In this document: in pieces, positions 25,805 to 36,698 of the stretch
How positions within the stretch are numbered: position 1 is the stretch's first letter
Layout: each line of letters begins with the position of its first letter
From: Tethya wilhelma
Lineage: Eukaryota > Porifera > Demospongiae > Tethyida > Tethyidae
DNA length: 64,000 bases
Direction of reading: 5' to 3'
Assembly (NCBI GenBank): GCA_964030475.1
Contig: CAXIPT010000017.1
Coordinates: 543,772-607,771, forward strand
Program-made: the position numbers and the translations under genes
Notes under the pieces: generated by a model
Seen by the model: the letters and a program-made list of their open reading frames with translations, nothing else
Database searches by the model: none
Told to the model about the DNA's origin: nothing

Positions 25805-26500
25805 TCAAAGAGTCATGGCTAAGCCAATGATCGAGATGATTGCCAGGAGCACCCCAGCAGCTGCCAATTGACTAGCACCTCCTCCCACAGGATCAATGGG
25901 TTGAGGTGGTCCCAGAGGACCGATGGGACAGGTGGGCGGCTGAGACACCCCACAGCTACTGAAGAGGTTACTAGCATCAGCACTAACCCCAGTGAAGGTA
26001 ACTGGAATATTAACACAGCAGCCATAATTGTTCACTCCGGAGGTGAGGGTGTTGCGACAGCTCTGTGAACACACACCAGTGTCTGCCAAATCACTGCCAC
26101 AGTCTACAGCTTCACTAAAGAAGAGAGTGACAGGAACAAAGTCACGATAGCACATTCGTCCGTTGTTGGAAGTACAGAGGTTGATGAACAGTTACACCTC
26201 ATCTCTGATCAGGCTGTACACGCCACACGCTCCGAGTGCATTGATGATGGCCTGACCACAAGATCTCTGGCAGAACGTGTCAAAGTTATCGAGATTTGCT
26301 CCAATTGCTGCGATGAAGTCGCTCACATCAAACAGGGCCTCTATATCTCTCTCAACGGCCAGGCAAGAGGCGGAGGGGTTGGTGCGATCAAACTCCCTGC
26401 GAACACACGCAACCTCCGCCGATGAGATGTGATCTCCATGAGACAGGTGTATGGAGAGTGTTGCTATGACAACCAGCACTAGGAGTGAATGCGAAATCAT
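25805..26500 (-). pseudogene. Secreted cysteine-rich protein, paralogue 4 of 4, with in-frame stop
   Basis: The reading frame starts at ATG 26500 (MISHSLLVLVVIATLSIHLS, a signal peptide), runs through ACVRREFDRTNPSASCLAVE and CGQAIINALGACGVY, then meets TAA at 26192-26194. The position falls in the conserved 'EAELLINLC' block, where the codon would otherwise be for Leu. The same frame continues without shift (LFINLCTSNNGRMCYRDF, then GCCVNIPVTF, SCGVSQPPTCPIGPLGPP) to a hydrophobic tail. A single nonsense change separates it from an intact gene. It could be a pseudogene, a null allele or a base-calling error. Confidence 0.75.
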
Positions 26501-27476
26501 TTTCAAAAAAGGATTAGATTTGTTTTTAGTCGTCTTTCACTGATTGAGAGTATACGATGAATGAGAAGCTTTCTTGGCAGTTTTCTTAAGATTGACTGGT
26601 ATATCGATGTTCCTACGTATGGAGCTATACCTCCCTTTATATAGCCTCCATCCAACTGCAGCAGCAATGGCTTCAATCTCTGGTGTATGGTTGCTCTCTC
26701 TCTCCCTCTCTCTCTCTCAGCAAGAAGGAAACGTTCCCCTGTTGGGCTGCTGGTATACCCAGCATCAACATGTGACCATGTGTGTACAGATAATAAGATT
26801 GTATGAACTAAACTGAAAGCAGACATACAGTTTGAGTGATTAGCAGCCATGGAAAACTTGATACAGCATTCTTAACTACCAGTATTCATGAACTTTAATA
26901 ACTAAATTTTTTTGCGTGGATTCTCTGTATATATCAAACATGATCGTGATTTAGTTATGCATAATTGTATTGTGGTGTTTATGATTATGGTAATCAGAAA
27001 AGGAACTGAAAGTACATACCCCACTAATTGAGTTAACCACAATTTATTAATAATATTTATAATAATTATATTATTATTATTATGATGGTTGCATGCCGGA
27101 TGTTGCAATTAATAACCAATCTCACCCACATCCACGCATGTGATATTTGTACACTGAAGCCTTCACTATAGCTATAGACAGCTGTAAATCTATTACATGC
27201 CAGGAATGCCTATAATATATACATATATTTGAATTAGCTGCATGTACGTTCTAAAACTGAAAATGCCTGTGATATTGCATATAAACATAATTATTATTAT
27301 CATGATATTATATTCCAGATCATGATACTATTAATGTTAATTAATGAGTGAGAGTGAGCTTAATTAATTTACATCTTTATATATATAATATTATACAAGA
27401 CAATAATAATGATTTATTTTGTTTTCATAAATGTATAATATAATAATGATCTTGCTCAGCAGAATATAATAAATTG
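26501..27476. other. AT-rich intergenic region
   Basis: Between paralogue 4 and the 3' end of the phospholipase gene. It contains a short CT tract at 26695-26719 and long 'ataataatta' strings (27040-27090, 27290-27480). No gene or clear element seen. Confidence 0.5.
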
Positions 27477-27660
27477 TTATTTATAATAATATACAACATA
27501 AAACAAAAATGGGGGTATGAAAATTGCATGGCTGTCTGGTGAGTTAAAGTCATTTATGATGACATCATGATGATGTAATTCAAAAGATGACCATTGATCC
27601 AGACCAGCTGGTAATGAATCTGTGAAGTAGATTGCCATCCTGAGTTTCATCATCACCAAC

Positions 27661-27707
<47 letters not shown>

Positions 27708-29666
27708 CAGTCTAATTAGTGGGAGCACCCATTCTAATTGTACTGTTTTGGTGAGTATCTCAGCCTAGGAAGGTCGTACAAAAGTAGGACTTGCACCATT
27801 GCAATCAGCTCAAAGAGATCTTTCAAATGACCTAGTTTAATCCTATATTTGTATTTTGCCGAAATCCTTCAAAACCATGAACTATAGCCCATGGTCGAGT
27901 GTGATTTTTTCTCAAAATTGCACTTTTTGAAATTTTCAAAATAAAGGACACCATTTTAAAGATCTCTCTGAGCTGATCACAATGGTGCAAGTCCCATTGT
28001 GATATGACCTTCCTAGGCTGAGATATTACTATATTTTCATACTAGAACTAAAACACTGTCAGACTAGCATCCCCAAGCATATGACATTCTCAGCCAGTCT
28101 AAGCCACACCTACCTTTGTTGAGGATGCCTGGTAGCGACAGAGAGAGAAGAGGGAGGGGTCTTCTTGAGGGAGTGGTGGAGACGATGGACCAGAGAGAGG
28201 TTAGTGGGACAGCAAGAATGAAACATCCACGACAGACTGTGTGTGTGTGTGTGTGTGTGTGAGTGTTGTAATCACATGACTATCACATGTGTGAGTGAGC
28301 GCTGTAATCACATTCATGACTATCATGTGATAAATCACATGACCACTCAAAGGCAATAAACTAAGAATAGAAAATCCACAGAGAGATTGTACACAACTCT
28401 TACAGAGTATTATAATCAAGCAGTCACATGACTATCACATGATTATCACATGCTATACCACTCACCCTTTCCACGACACTGCTAGCGGTCGTCTAATGAC
28501 GAGGGTCAACCCCTCGGGGGGAGCTGCCTCCTCTCCCCTCGTCCCGTCCTCTTCCATTGACGTATCAAGCTCCGCCCCCAATTCCTCGTGGATCGTATCG
28601 AACCTGTTCCCATAGGGGACCAGGGAGTTGGGATGGGGTGTGCGCCCGTCCCTCATGATGAGTCCCCCCGTACTCTCGTAGTCCTCCAGGAGCTCCTTGA
28701 GGTCCCCCTCCCCTCCCCCTCCAGCGATGATGTCATCACAGTCACTGAGGGTGGTGGCAGAAGAGAAGGTGAGGGACTGGGATCTATGTGGGGGGTGGGG
28801 AGATTGATAATAATAACAGGGGTCATGAAATTGATGCTTGATGCTAAATAATTATTACAAACTAGATCTTTTTGAAGTAATTCAAGTGATTAACAACTGT
28901 TATAGATACAAAAATACGCTAAATAATATCATAAGCATTACTAATATTCTCTACAAATTTAATGCACCATACATTTACTAATAACACGATATCAAAAGCT
29001 ATAGTGTGTGCGTGTGTGAGAGAGAGATTTTACCTTGAGTGAGAGCTCATGCTGTAGTAGTCGCTGGTGGTATCCTCAGGAGGTGAAAGGTCACTGAGAC
29101 AGAAAGAGGACGCTCTTCTTGGTTGAACCTTAGGCTTTGAAATGAGTCCTGAGAGAATGACATCATAATGATGTAACATTATATAGATGTTGCTTCACCA
29201 AATTAAAATTTGAAATTCTAAATCTTCTAAAGTATATGCAATGAATACCATACCACCATAACTGGTGAATGATTGGCCATGCAAGCAGTCACATGTGCCA
29301 ATGATGTAATGATAATCATGGCTCTGTTTATCTAATCATGCGATCTCATCAACTCCCTCTGGTCTATGAATATCATTAACATACCAATGATGCCCGACAC
29401 AACCCTTGTGAACACACACACACATAAACACAGGTTGTAAACATCCAATAATATCAAACACTTAACAAGTTTGTAAGATGAGAGAGATTCAGCTTACCTT
29501 CTAATCTGAAGAATCTCAGTGCATCGTCGTAGCCTCTGTAGAAGAGTCCCTCTAGCTCTTCCCAGGAGGTGGGGCATAGCCCGGTCATCAGACGATGGAT
29601 GTTGGTGGAGCTGAGCTGGAGAGGCTGGTCACACCAATGGAGAACATGAGGGGAGCAAGACTCACC

Positions 29667-29715
<49 letters not shown>

Positions 29716-30229
29716 AAGCAGCATATACTTTTGACAAAAATAAACATTGCAAAACAAGAGAAACAGAAATAGTTTACAGTAGCAAACAACACTCCAATAC
29801 ATTTCCATGTCCAGTTTAGATACTAATGAAATTCAGCTTGACAACCAGAATGCAACTAATGAGTGTGTGTATGTTCTCTCACCTGAGGGCATATATCACA
29901 CGCCCCGCTGAAGGGACTGACAGTGATGACATTGGGATCAGAGGAAAAGGGGATGTTGCTAGTGAAACCACCATCAAAACATCGCTGCACAGAGAAATGT
30001 GTGTGTGTGAATGATCACAGATAACTTGATATAGTTGGGTTATTGAGTAATAAATTTGATTGCAACATCAGCACACAAGACATGTGACTGGTTGTGTGCT
30101 GAATTGAGAGTGACTGTATCAATACACTGGGNGACTGGGTGTGTGCTGTACTGAGAGTGGCTGTGTCAATACACTGGGCACATGTGTGCCTGTATCGAGC
30201 TATTGTGGATCTAACTTTTATCAAAACAA

Positions 30230-30292
<63 letters not shown>

Positions 30293-30515
30293 GCATGTGT
30301 GTGTGTGCGTGTGTGTTTACGTGTGTGTGTGTGCCTAGTGTGCATCCTGCTCAAGGAAGTGGGGCCATTAACTCATTGTTGTTGAAGGAAGCCACATCAT
30401 TCACTCACAGGATATTCCAGTTACCATGCTTCAAAGACTCATTAACATTCTTTCTTCTCAGGCACATTCCTTCAATTACTAACTCGAGCTGATAAAGAGG
30501 GTCCTGCTAAAATTG

Positions 30516-30552
<37 letters not shown>

Positions 30553-31372
30553 GCTGCTACAAGAGGATACAAACTAGGCAGTGCTAATAACAAGTAGACA
30601 ACCTGTGAATACTTTACAAACAGTCAGTCAGGGATCTATGCACACACACATTTGACTATTAACAGTCTATCAACAGTGTACCACTAGTTGACTAAACAGC
30701 ATGCTAGCATCATTATCACTCACTCTGCCACGAAACTTGGGGAGATCCTTAAACCCGGCATACCCGGGAATGAAACTGCTTGCAATTACAGCCTGAGGGG
30801 GTAAAATGTTAGTTGATAAAATTAATAAATCTTGTGCAACAGATTTGTATCACTTTTAAAAACCTATATTAAATACACTGATTAAACCCCCCTCTAGATC
30901 TATTTAAGTCTAATTAACTTACGTTGATCAGTTCCTTTCTCGTGTTAAAGTCTGTCACGAGCCAATTAGTGGGTAAACCCCTTTCATCAAACGTGCTCAG
31001 ACTGATGTAGACCAGATTGCGACACAGCCTGTGTGCGTTGCGAGGTAAGAACTTCTCCAAAAAGTCTCTCAGCCTTGCGTACAAATCAAACGAAGGATGT
31101 AACATTCCAAATCGATATTTTCTCGATGCTTCAAACGTCTTCTTGACCCACTTGTACGCCTCCATAGGGTCACTCTTGCAGGCTGCTGACACAGCACAAA
31201 TGGCGCCGGCAGAAGCTCCGTAGAACCTTTCAAACTCTTGGAAGAGATGAGGAGCATGGTCCACAACACACTTGCCAACACCAGCGTGATACACACCCAG
31301 GAACCCACACCCTCCAAAGGACATCTGGAGCCTTCTCTTGGTCTTTGATCTAGACAGCCTCCTGGAAGACAT
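27477..31372 (-). CDS. PNPLA: Patatin-like phospholipase (PNPLA2/3-type)
   Basis: Exons in transcript order: 30923-31372, 30724-30792, 29883-29984, 29498-29666, 29034-29148, 28466-28744, 28114-28163 and 27477-27661. All are phase-consistent, giving about 472 aa. The patatin domain starts at once: oxyanion-hole motif FGGCGFLGVYHAG (about residues 19-31), nucleophile elbow GASAG with Ser about 54, and the dyad Asp in CFDGGFTSN (about 177). This places it with animal adiponutrin/ATGL-type lipases that hydrolyse acylglycerols or phospholipids at lipid droplets or membranes. The C-terminal half is low-complexity and acidic and does not obviously match vertebrate ATGL. The 50-nt seventh exon is the least certain. 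Two acceptors (29666, 27661) directly follow CT microsatellites. It is divergent from the carboxypeptidase gene, about 500 bp away. Confidence 0.88.
27755..28028. mobile_element. MITE-like inverted repeat in the last PNPLA intron
   Basis: 'tatctcagcctaggaaggtc' (27757) and 'gaccttcctaggctgagata' (28006) are exact inverted copies. A second inner pair is 'aagtaggacttgcaccattg' against 'caatggtgcaagtcccattg'. About 275 bp, no ORF. Confidence 0.8.
30235..30330. repeat. (GT)n microsatellite
   Basis: Long GT array with a few interruptions in a PNPLA intron. A single N at 30132 lies just upstream, flanked by about 45 bp of near-identical sequence on both sides, which suggests a short contig overlap. 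Confidence 0.85.
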
Positions 31373-31876
31373 GATGACTCCTACTGCCTTGGAACGAACT
31401 TGAAAGAGTGTGGTGAAATAGTTTATTGCTCCTTGTTATAGTTTCTTGTTCAAGAGATGTACAGAGCATGAAATTACTATCAGCTTTATAATTATCCTTG
31501 CACTGGTGAATAAAAACGTCTCTATGAAATCGGTACAATTCTTTTGCGTCCTCAAATTCAGTGATAAATTTTCTCTTTGTCTTGAACGTGTCTTTGCGGA
31601 GAAGATGGGTTGTAAGATAGAGTAAACAGTGGGTAAAAAAACTACAATTTCGGTCTCTACTCTAAAAACTATACTACACAAAAGGTGTTGTTTGGGTGTG
31701 TGCCTCGTCATGTGATATTCATTAGAATTATCCGTACATTCTCTCCGTATTCTCACTCTCTGTCCGTATACTTTTACTAGCCCACCATTCGAGCTCCTCC
31801 CACTTTTAGTTACCATGGCAACCAGAAAACGGATACCATTTCTACAGCTACCAGTGATTTTCTTTGTTCAGAAAAG
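31373..31876. promoter_or_regulatory. Divergent promoter region between PNPLA and carboxypeptidase genes
   Basis: About 500 bp separates the two start codons, which point away from each other, so both promoters must lie here unless there are upstream non-coding exons. No TATA box or named motif can be assigned with confidence. Confidence 0.4.
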
Positions 31877-33696
31877 ATGGGCGGCAATTTAGAAGAGCTC
31901 AGTAAACAGCTTGCAGCTTCTTCGGTGAGTAAGATACACGTTTTTACCGAGGTTTTGTTGAGTTATTCTAATTAATGCGCACCTCCATGTTGCACATGTA
32001 CGTCCAGCATCACCCCAGTCCGGAGGAGTACATCAAACAGACCCTGCTAGCGCATGGCTTCTTTGGACACACTCAAAACAATGGTCAGCACACAATATGG
32101 CATGTTCATAATGAATACAAATTTCTGCAAGCAGCAAATTATATTGAATTCCCAGGCATCAACATGACAGACGAAACTTTTACAGCTAGGGTTGATCCTC
32201 AATAGACTAGTGGTGTCAAAAATCACTGGGAATTATTGTAGCTTTTGTTGCTGTAGTAAACTGGTTCAAGTGACTAAGTCCATGCATGTATCACTTGTTT
32301 GGAAAACACTAAAATTATAGAAGTATATAATAATTAAAATATCAACTTCCAATTATTTCCATATCATGTTAACAGTTAACAATTAACAATATACAGTATA
32401 CCGTGTACAGTATGCAGTATGCAGTACGCAGTGTGCAGTACGCAGTATACAGTATACAGTGTACAGTGCTATAGTGCTATTGGCTCCTCTAGCTAGGAAT
32501 ATATCATTACAAAACTCATCACCCAAATATTTCCCTCATGCTACTACATGTACTGTTGCCAGGTGGTGCAGCCTCTCCCCCTGGTGGGCAGCCATCGCTG
32601 GAGGGCCTGTCCTCTCTCTCGTCAAAGAGAAGCAAGGATAAGATCGGAGGAGGCATCAGTGAGGACGACAAGAGGCGGACCACCCAGCTGGTCTCCCACA
32701 TCAGAGAGGGGAAGGAGATCCACTCCCTCAAGGAACCTCGGAGCCTCTTCGCCCGACCCTCAAGACACACAGACACTGAGAGACTACCACTGTGGTGAGT
32801 GGGAGACTGCAATCTCACGTAGATTAGGAAATTTGTGCCAGTGAAATAATAAAAGTTTCACCTGTTAAAGTTTTGCACAGTCCTTGTGGATAATTTACAA
32901 TGTAGCTAAGATCGCCATACAATAAAACACTGCTATGTACTTGCAAGTGTATTGCAAGCCATTTGGTTAGTACGGGACTGCTCAGCTATTACTAAGAGTC
33001 TTACCATTGCTATTAATGGTGAGTGGATGGAACCTACTGTTGACCAGTTGCATTAGTGCGTGACAAATTATTAGTGATGAATTTTAATTTAATGACATTT
33101 GGTTGCCATGGTTACAGGCCGGAGGAGGTGCACTGTGTGTCCCATCGTACCAAGTTCCTCCTGACTCCGCCCCCTAACCTGGAGCCGTTCTATCGTTCCT
33201 CCCATGAGGTAGTGTCCCCTAAGATCCGCAGCTCAGAGGGGTACGGCACCGTGGTCTATACCAACCTACAAGGACCGCAGAAATATGTAAGACTGGCATT
33301 AACAGCACACACTCATGCTTGGCCTTATAATTATAGCAAATTATTCTTCAAAAGTTTGCTTATTATTTTATTCCCTAACTTTGAGCCCATCATTCTCTTC
33401 AGCCAGCCCATTATGCTTGTATTATTCTCAGACACAAACATGATTTTAGTACATAAATTCATGAAATAACATTCAAAAGTCCTTGAAGTTGTTTTTCCAA
33501 GAGTACACACACCCAATGCAGTTGATTTTCATTTTCTTTTTATGGCAATTTCCAAAGCACAGCCTATTATTCTCACAGAATCAATGTGTACCTATTGTTC
33601 TCAAACTATTCCAGGAATAATTTGCCAAGGTGTATATAACAACTTATGCATGAAATGATTAATTATTATTGGTTGAAATTCTCATCTAATCCTGAA

Positions 33697-33766
<70 letters not shown>

Positions 33767-35592
33767 NTCATACTGGCTATTAAAATTAGCAGCATAAAAT
33801 GTTTCATGAATGTACAGTTTTATTTTGTGTAATACAAACCATCTCAAATCACACCCTCACACCCTCACACCCTCACACGCTCACAGATCCTCCGAGACAG
33901 TTTCATCTTCAAGATCGTGCCTATGCTGAACCCTGATGGTGTCATTGTAGGCAACTACCGGTGCTCCCTGGCAGGGAGGGACCTCAACAGAAACTATTGG
34001 ACAAAACTGAAGGAATCCTACCCCACAGTGTGGCACCTCAAGGCCATGGTGAAGAGGTCAGTATATTGTCAGTATACTAGTGTGCTAAATCAGTATATTG
34101 TGAGTATACTAGTATGCTAAATCAGTATATTGTCAGTATACTAGTGTGCAGAATCAGTATATTGTCAGTATACTGATGTGCCAAATCAGTATATTGTCAG
34201 TATACTAGTATGCTAAATCAGTATATTGTCAGTAAGCTAGTGTGCTAAATCAGTATATTGCCAGTGTATTCAGTGTATTCTCCGTACACTAGTGTGCTAA
34301 ATCAGTATATTGTCAGTATACTATCAGTATACTAGTGTGCTAAATCAGTATATTGTCTGTATATTAGTGTGCTAAATCAGTATATTGTCAGTATATTAGT
34401 GTGCAAAATCAGTATATTGTCAGTATACTAGTGTGCTAAATCAGTATATTGTCTGTATATTAGTGTGCTAGATCAGTATATTGTCAGTATATTAGTGTGC
34501 AAAATCAGTATATTGTCCGTATACTAGTGTATATTGTCAGTATATTAGTGTGCAATATTGTCAGTATACTAGTGTGCTAAATCAGTATTTTAACTCAGTA
34601 TATTGTCAGTATACTAGTGTGCTAAATCAGTATATTGTCTGTTTACTACTGTACTAAATCAGTATATTGTCAGTATATTAGAATTTAGATAGCTCTATTA
34701 TCAGTATACTAGAGTGCTAACCCAGTATATTAGTAAATTGCCAGCAGTTAATTTCTAGTATACTAACTCAGTATATTAGTAAATTGTCAGTATTTTAATG
34801 TTAATTTCTAGTATACTCTGAGTCTCCCTGCCCTCAGGTTTGCGGCAGAGCGTGCTGTGGTGGTATACTGTGATCTACATGGACACAGTAAGAAACAGAA
34901 CATCTTCATCTACGGTTGTGACACCATGGAGAATCCACTAACGAGGCTCAAAGCCAGGGTCTTCCCCAAGATGCTCTCCAAGAATGCCCCCTGTATGTTC
35001 TCGTACGAGGACTCTAGGTTTGGAGTGCACAAGAGCAAGGTGGGGTATAAACTGTGGGTTAGCCATTTGGCTCATTTCGTAGCGATGTACTTGACAATAG
35101 TAGCCAGTATGTCATCATTCTCTTGTGTAACCTGAGTTGTTGTGAAGCTGTTACAAGAATTAATACCTGATAAAGACTACTAGCCTCGTTCCCAGGCTCC
35201 TTCTTCACAAATATTTTCTTTGAAAATAATGAAGGAGAGAGCCTTGTATCAGTAGTCACGTGAGTGGATGCAATATTTTACGTAATTCAGGTTAGTTAGC
35301 TAGTCAAAGTTTACCAGGAGTGACTGCGAAAATATTTGCAAAAGAGGAGCCTGGGAACAAGGCTAATAATGACACACACACACACACACCTTTGTCCCTC
35401 TAGGAAGGTACAGGACGTGTTGTGATGTGGAGAGAGATGGGGATCACCAACAGCTACACAATGGAAGCCACCTTCTGTGGGTCAGTGAAAGGAAAGAAGT
35501 CAGGCTACCAGTTCACGATGGCCGACCTAGAGTCCATGGGTTATCACTTCTGTGACACTTTACTAGACTACTGTGATCCAGATCAGAGCAAG
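31877..35592 (+). CDS. Cytosolic carboxypeptidase, AGBL/CCP family (incomplete)
   Basis: Exons: 31877-31924, 32008-32083, 32563-32794, 33118-33286, then 33887-34056, 34838-35039 and 35404-35592. All are phase-consistent. The early part has the CCP N-domain features WPEEV and [11 protein letters not shown]. The later part is the M14D peptidase core: [51 protein letters not shown] (zinc-ligand His), and TMEATFCG with the catalytic Glu. CCPs trim glutamates from tubulin tails and other proteins. The segment that should hold the first zinc ligands (HxxE) falls between 33286 and 33887, where a single N at 33767 marks a contig join. The 3' end is lost at another N (35761). So this is probably an intact gene broken by assembly. 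Within the family it looks closest to AGBL2/3, which I cannot confirm. Confidence 0.85.
33701..33766. repeat. (TC)n microsatellite ending at a contig join
   Basis: The CT array stops at the single N at 33767, inside the region where the carboxypeptidase zinc-binding exon is missing. Confidence 0.85.
34057..34820. repeat. About 32-bp minisatellite in a carboxypeptidase intron
   Basis: More than 20 imperfect units built on 'tcagtatattgtcagtatac' plus 'tagtgtgctaaa'. It fills the intron between the exons at 34056 and 34838. Confidence 0.85.
35181..35365. mobile_element. MITE of the TAGCCT family in a carboxypeptidase intron
   Basis: Begins 'tagcctcgttcccaggctcc' and ends 'ggagcctgggaacaaggcta', i.e. 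perfect terminal inverted repeats apart from one base. The interior has 'caaatattttctttgaaaat' and 'agtagtcacgtgagtg', also seen at 60770-60888. Confidence 0.8.
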
Positions 35593-35716
35593 GTACTAAT
35601 TGGGTCAAGCTCCTATAATTATCTCTATAATTTTAGCAGCAAATACTGTAGTGTTACAAATCACTTCAATTTTTCCTCCATGGCTTCTGTAAAATTGTCT
35701 TCAGCTCCTGATAAAC

Positions 35717-35760
<44 letters not shown>

Positions 35761-35761
35761 N

Positions 35762-36530
35762 CTACGACAAAAGCCGAGAGGACATTATGTGAGAATATTT
35801 CCCACACACGGTCTATGAAAAATGCCAAGGGGACATATATTTCCTACACATTGCCTACGACAAAAGCCGAGAGGACATTATGTGAGAATATTTCCCACAC
35901 ACGGTCTATGAAAATGACAAGGGGACATATATTTCCTACACATTGCCTACGACAAAAGCCGAGAGGCCATTATGTGAGAATATTTCCCACACACATTTAA
36001 TACATGTATGCTTATAGGATATCGACATCACACAAATGTGGGAATATTTCCCACATAAATTTATTATTTAGAATAAATGCCAGGACATTATGAGAGAAAA
36101 TTTCCTACACATGCAATGTCCCCTAACTGCTATAGGGGACAATATGTGGGAATATTTCCCACACATGGTGTAGTACAAATCCCATGCTGACATGATATAA
36201 TTACCACACATTTTCACATGTGGTATATATTCAACAAATATCTACAAAAGACATATATATCATTTCTCACACATTATTATGTAGGAATAGTTCCCACAAC
36301 ATATATAATTTGATTATACAGCATATGTTCTGTACCATGATTTGAGAATATGTGAAAAGTATACCTTAATACATAATAATATTTTGGAATAAACATTATC
36401 ACACATCATGGTCTATGACGTATCTCGATCAATATTATTGTACATTATAATGCCGACAGGATATTTTGTGGGAATATTTCTTACACATGGTCTATATATT
36501 ACAAATGCAAAGAGGACATTGAGTGGGAAT
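35762..36530. repeat. Tandem/dispersed repeats with a recurrent near-palindrome
   Basis: From the N at 35761, two complete units and a partial third of roughly 90 bp (starting 'ctacgacaaaagccgagagg') give way to looser repeats. The near-palindrome TGTGGGAATATTTCCCACA, or variants of it, recurs about seven times between 35790 and 36530. The block lies just beyond the 3' end of the transposase-like gene and could be a subterminal region of a mobile element. Confidence 0.65.
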
Positions 36531-36698
36531 ATTTACCATAATATTTTTTACTATAAATAATACCGTGTCATATATATATTCTATGAATGATAACAAAATG
36601 TGGGAGTATAAATTTTCCTGAACACGGTAAACGATCAATGCCAATTGCAAGATGGCCAAATGCAATACATTAAAAAGACCATTACTTTTATAACTCAC

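Noticed and set aside
30139..30492. Cys-Val repeat ORFs (VCVCVC)
   Set aside because: Translation of a (GT)n microsatellite.
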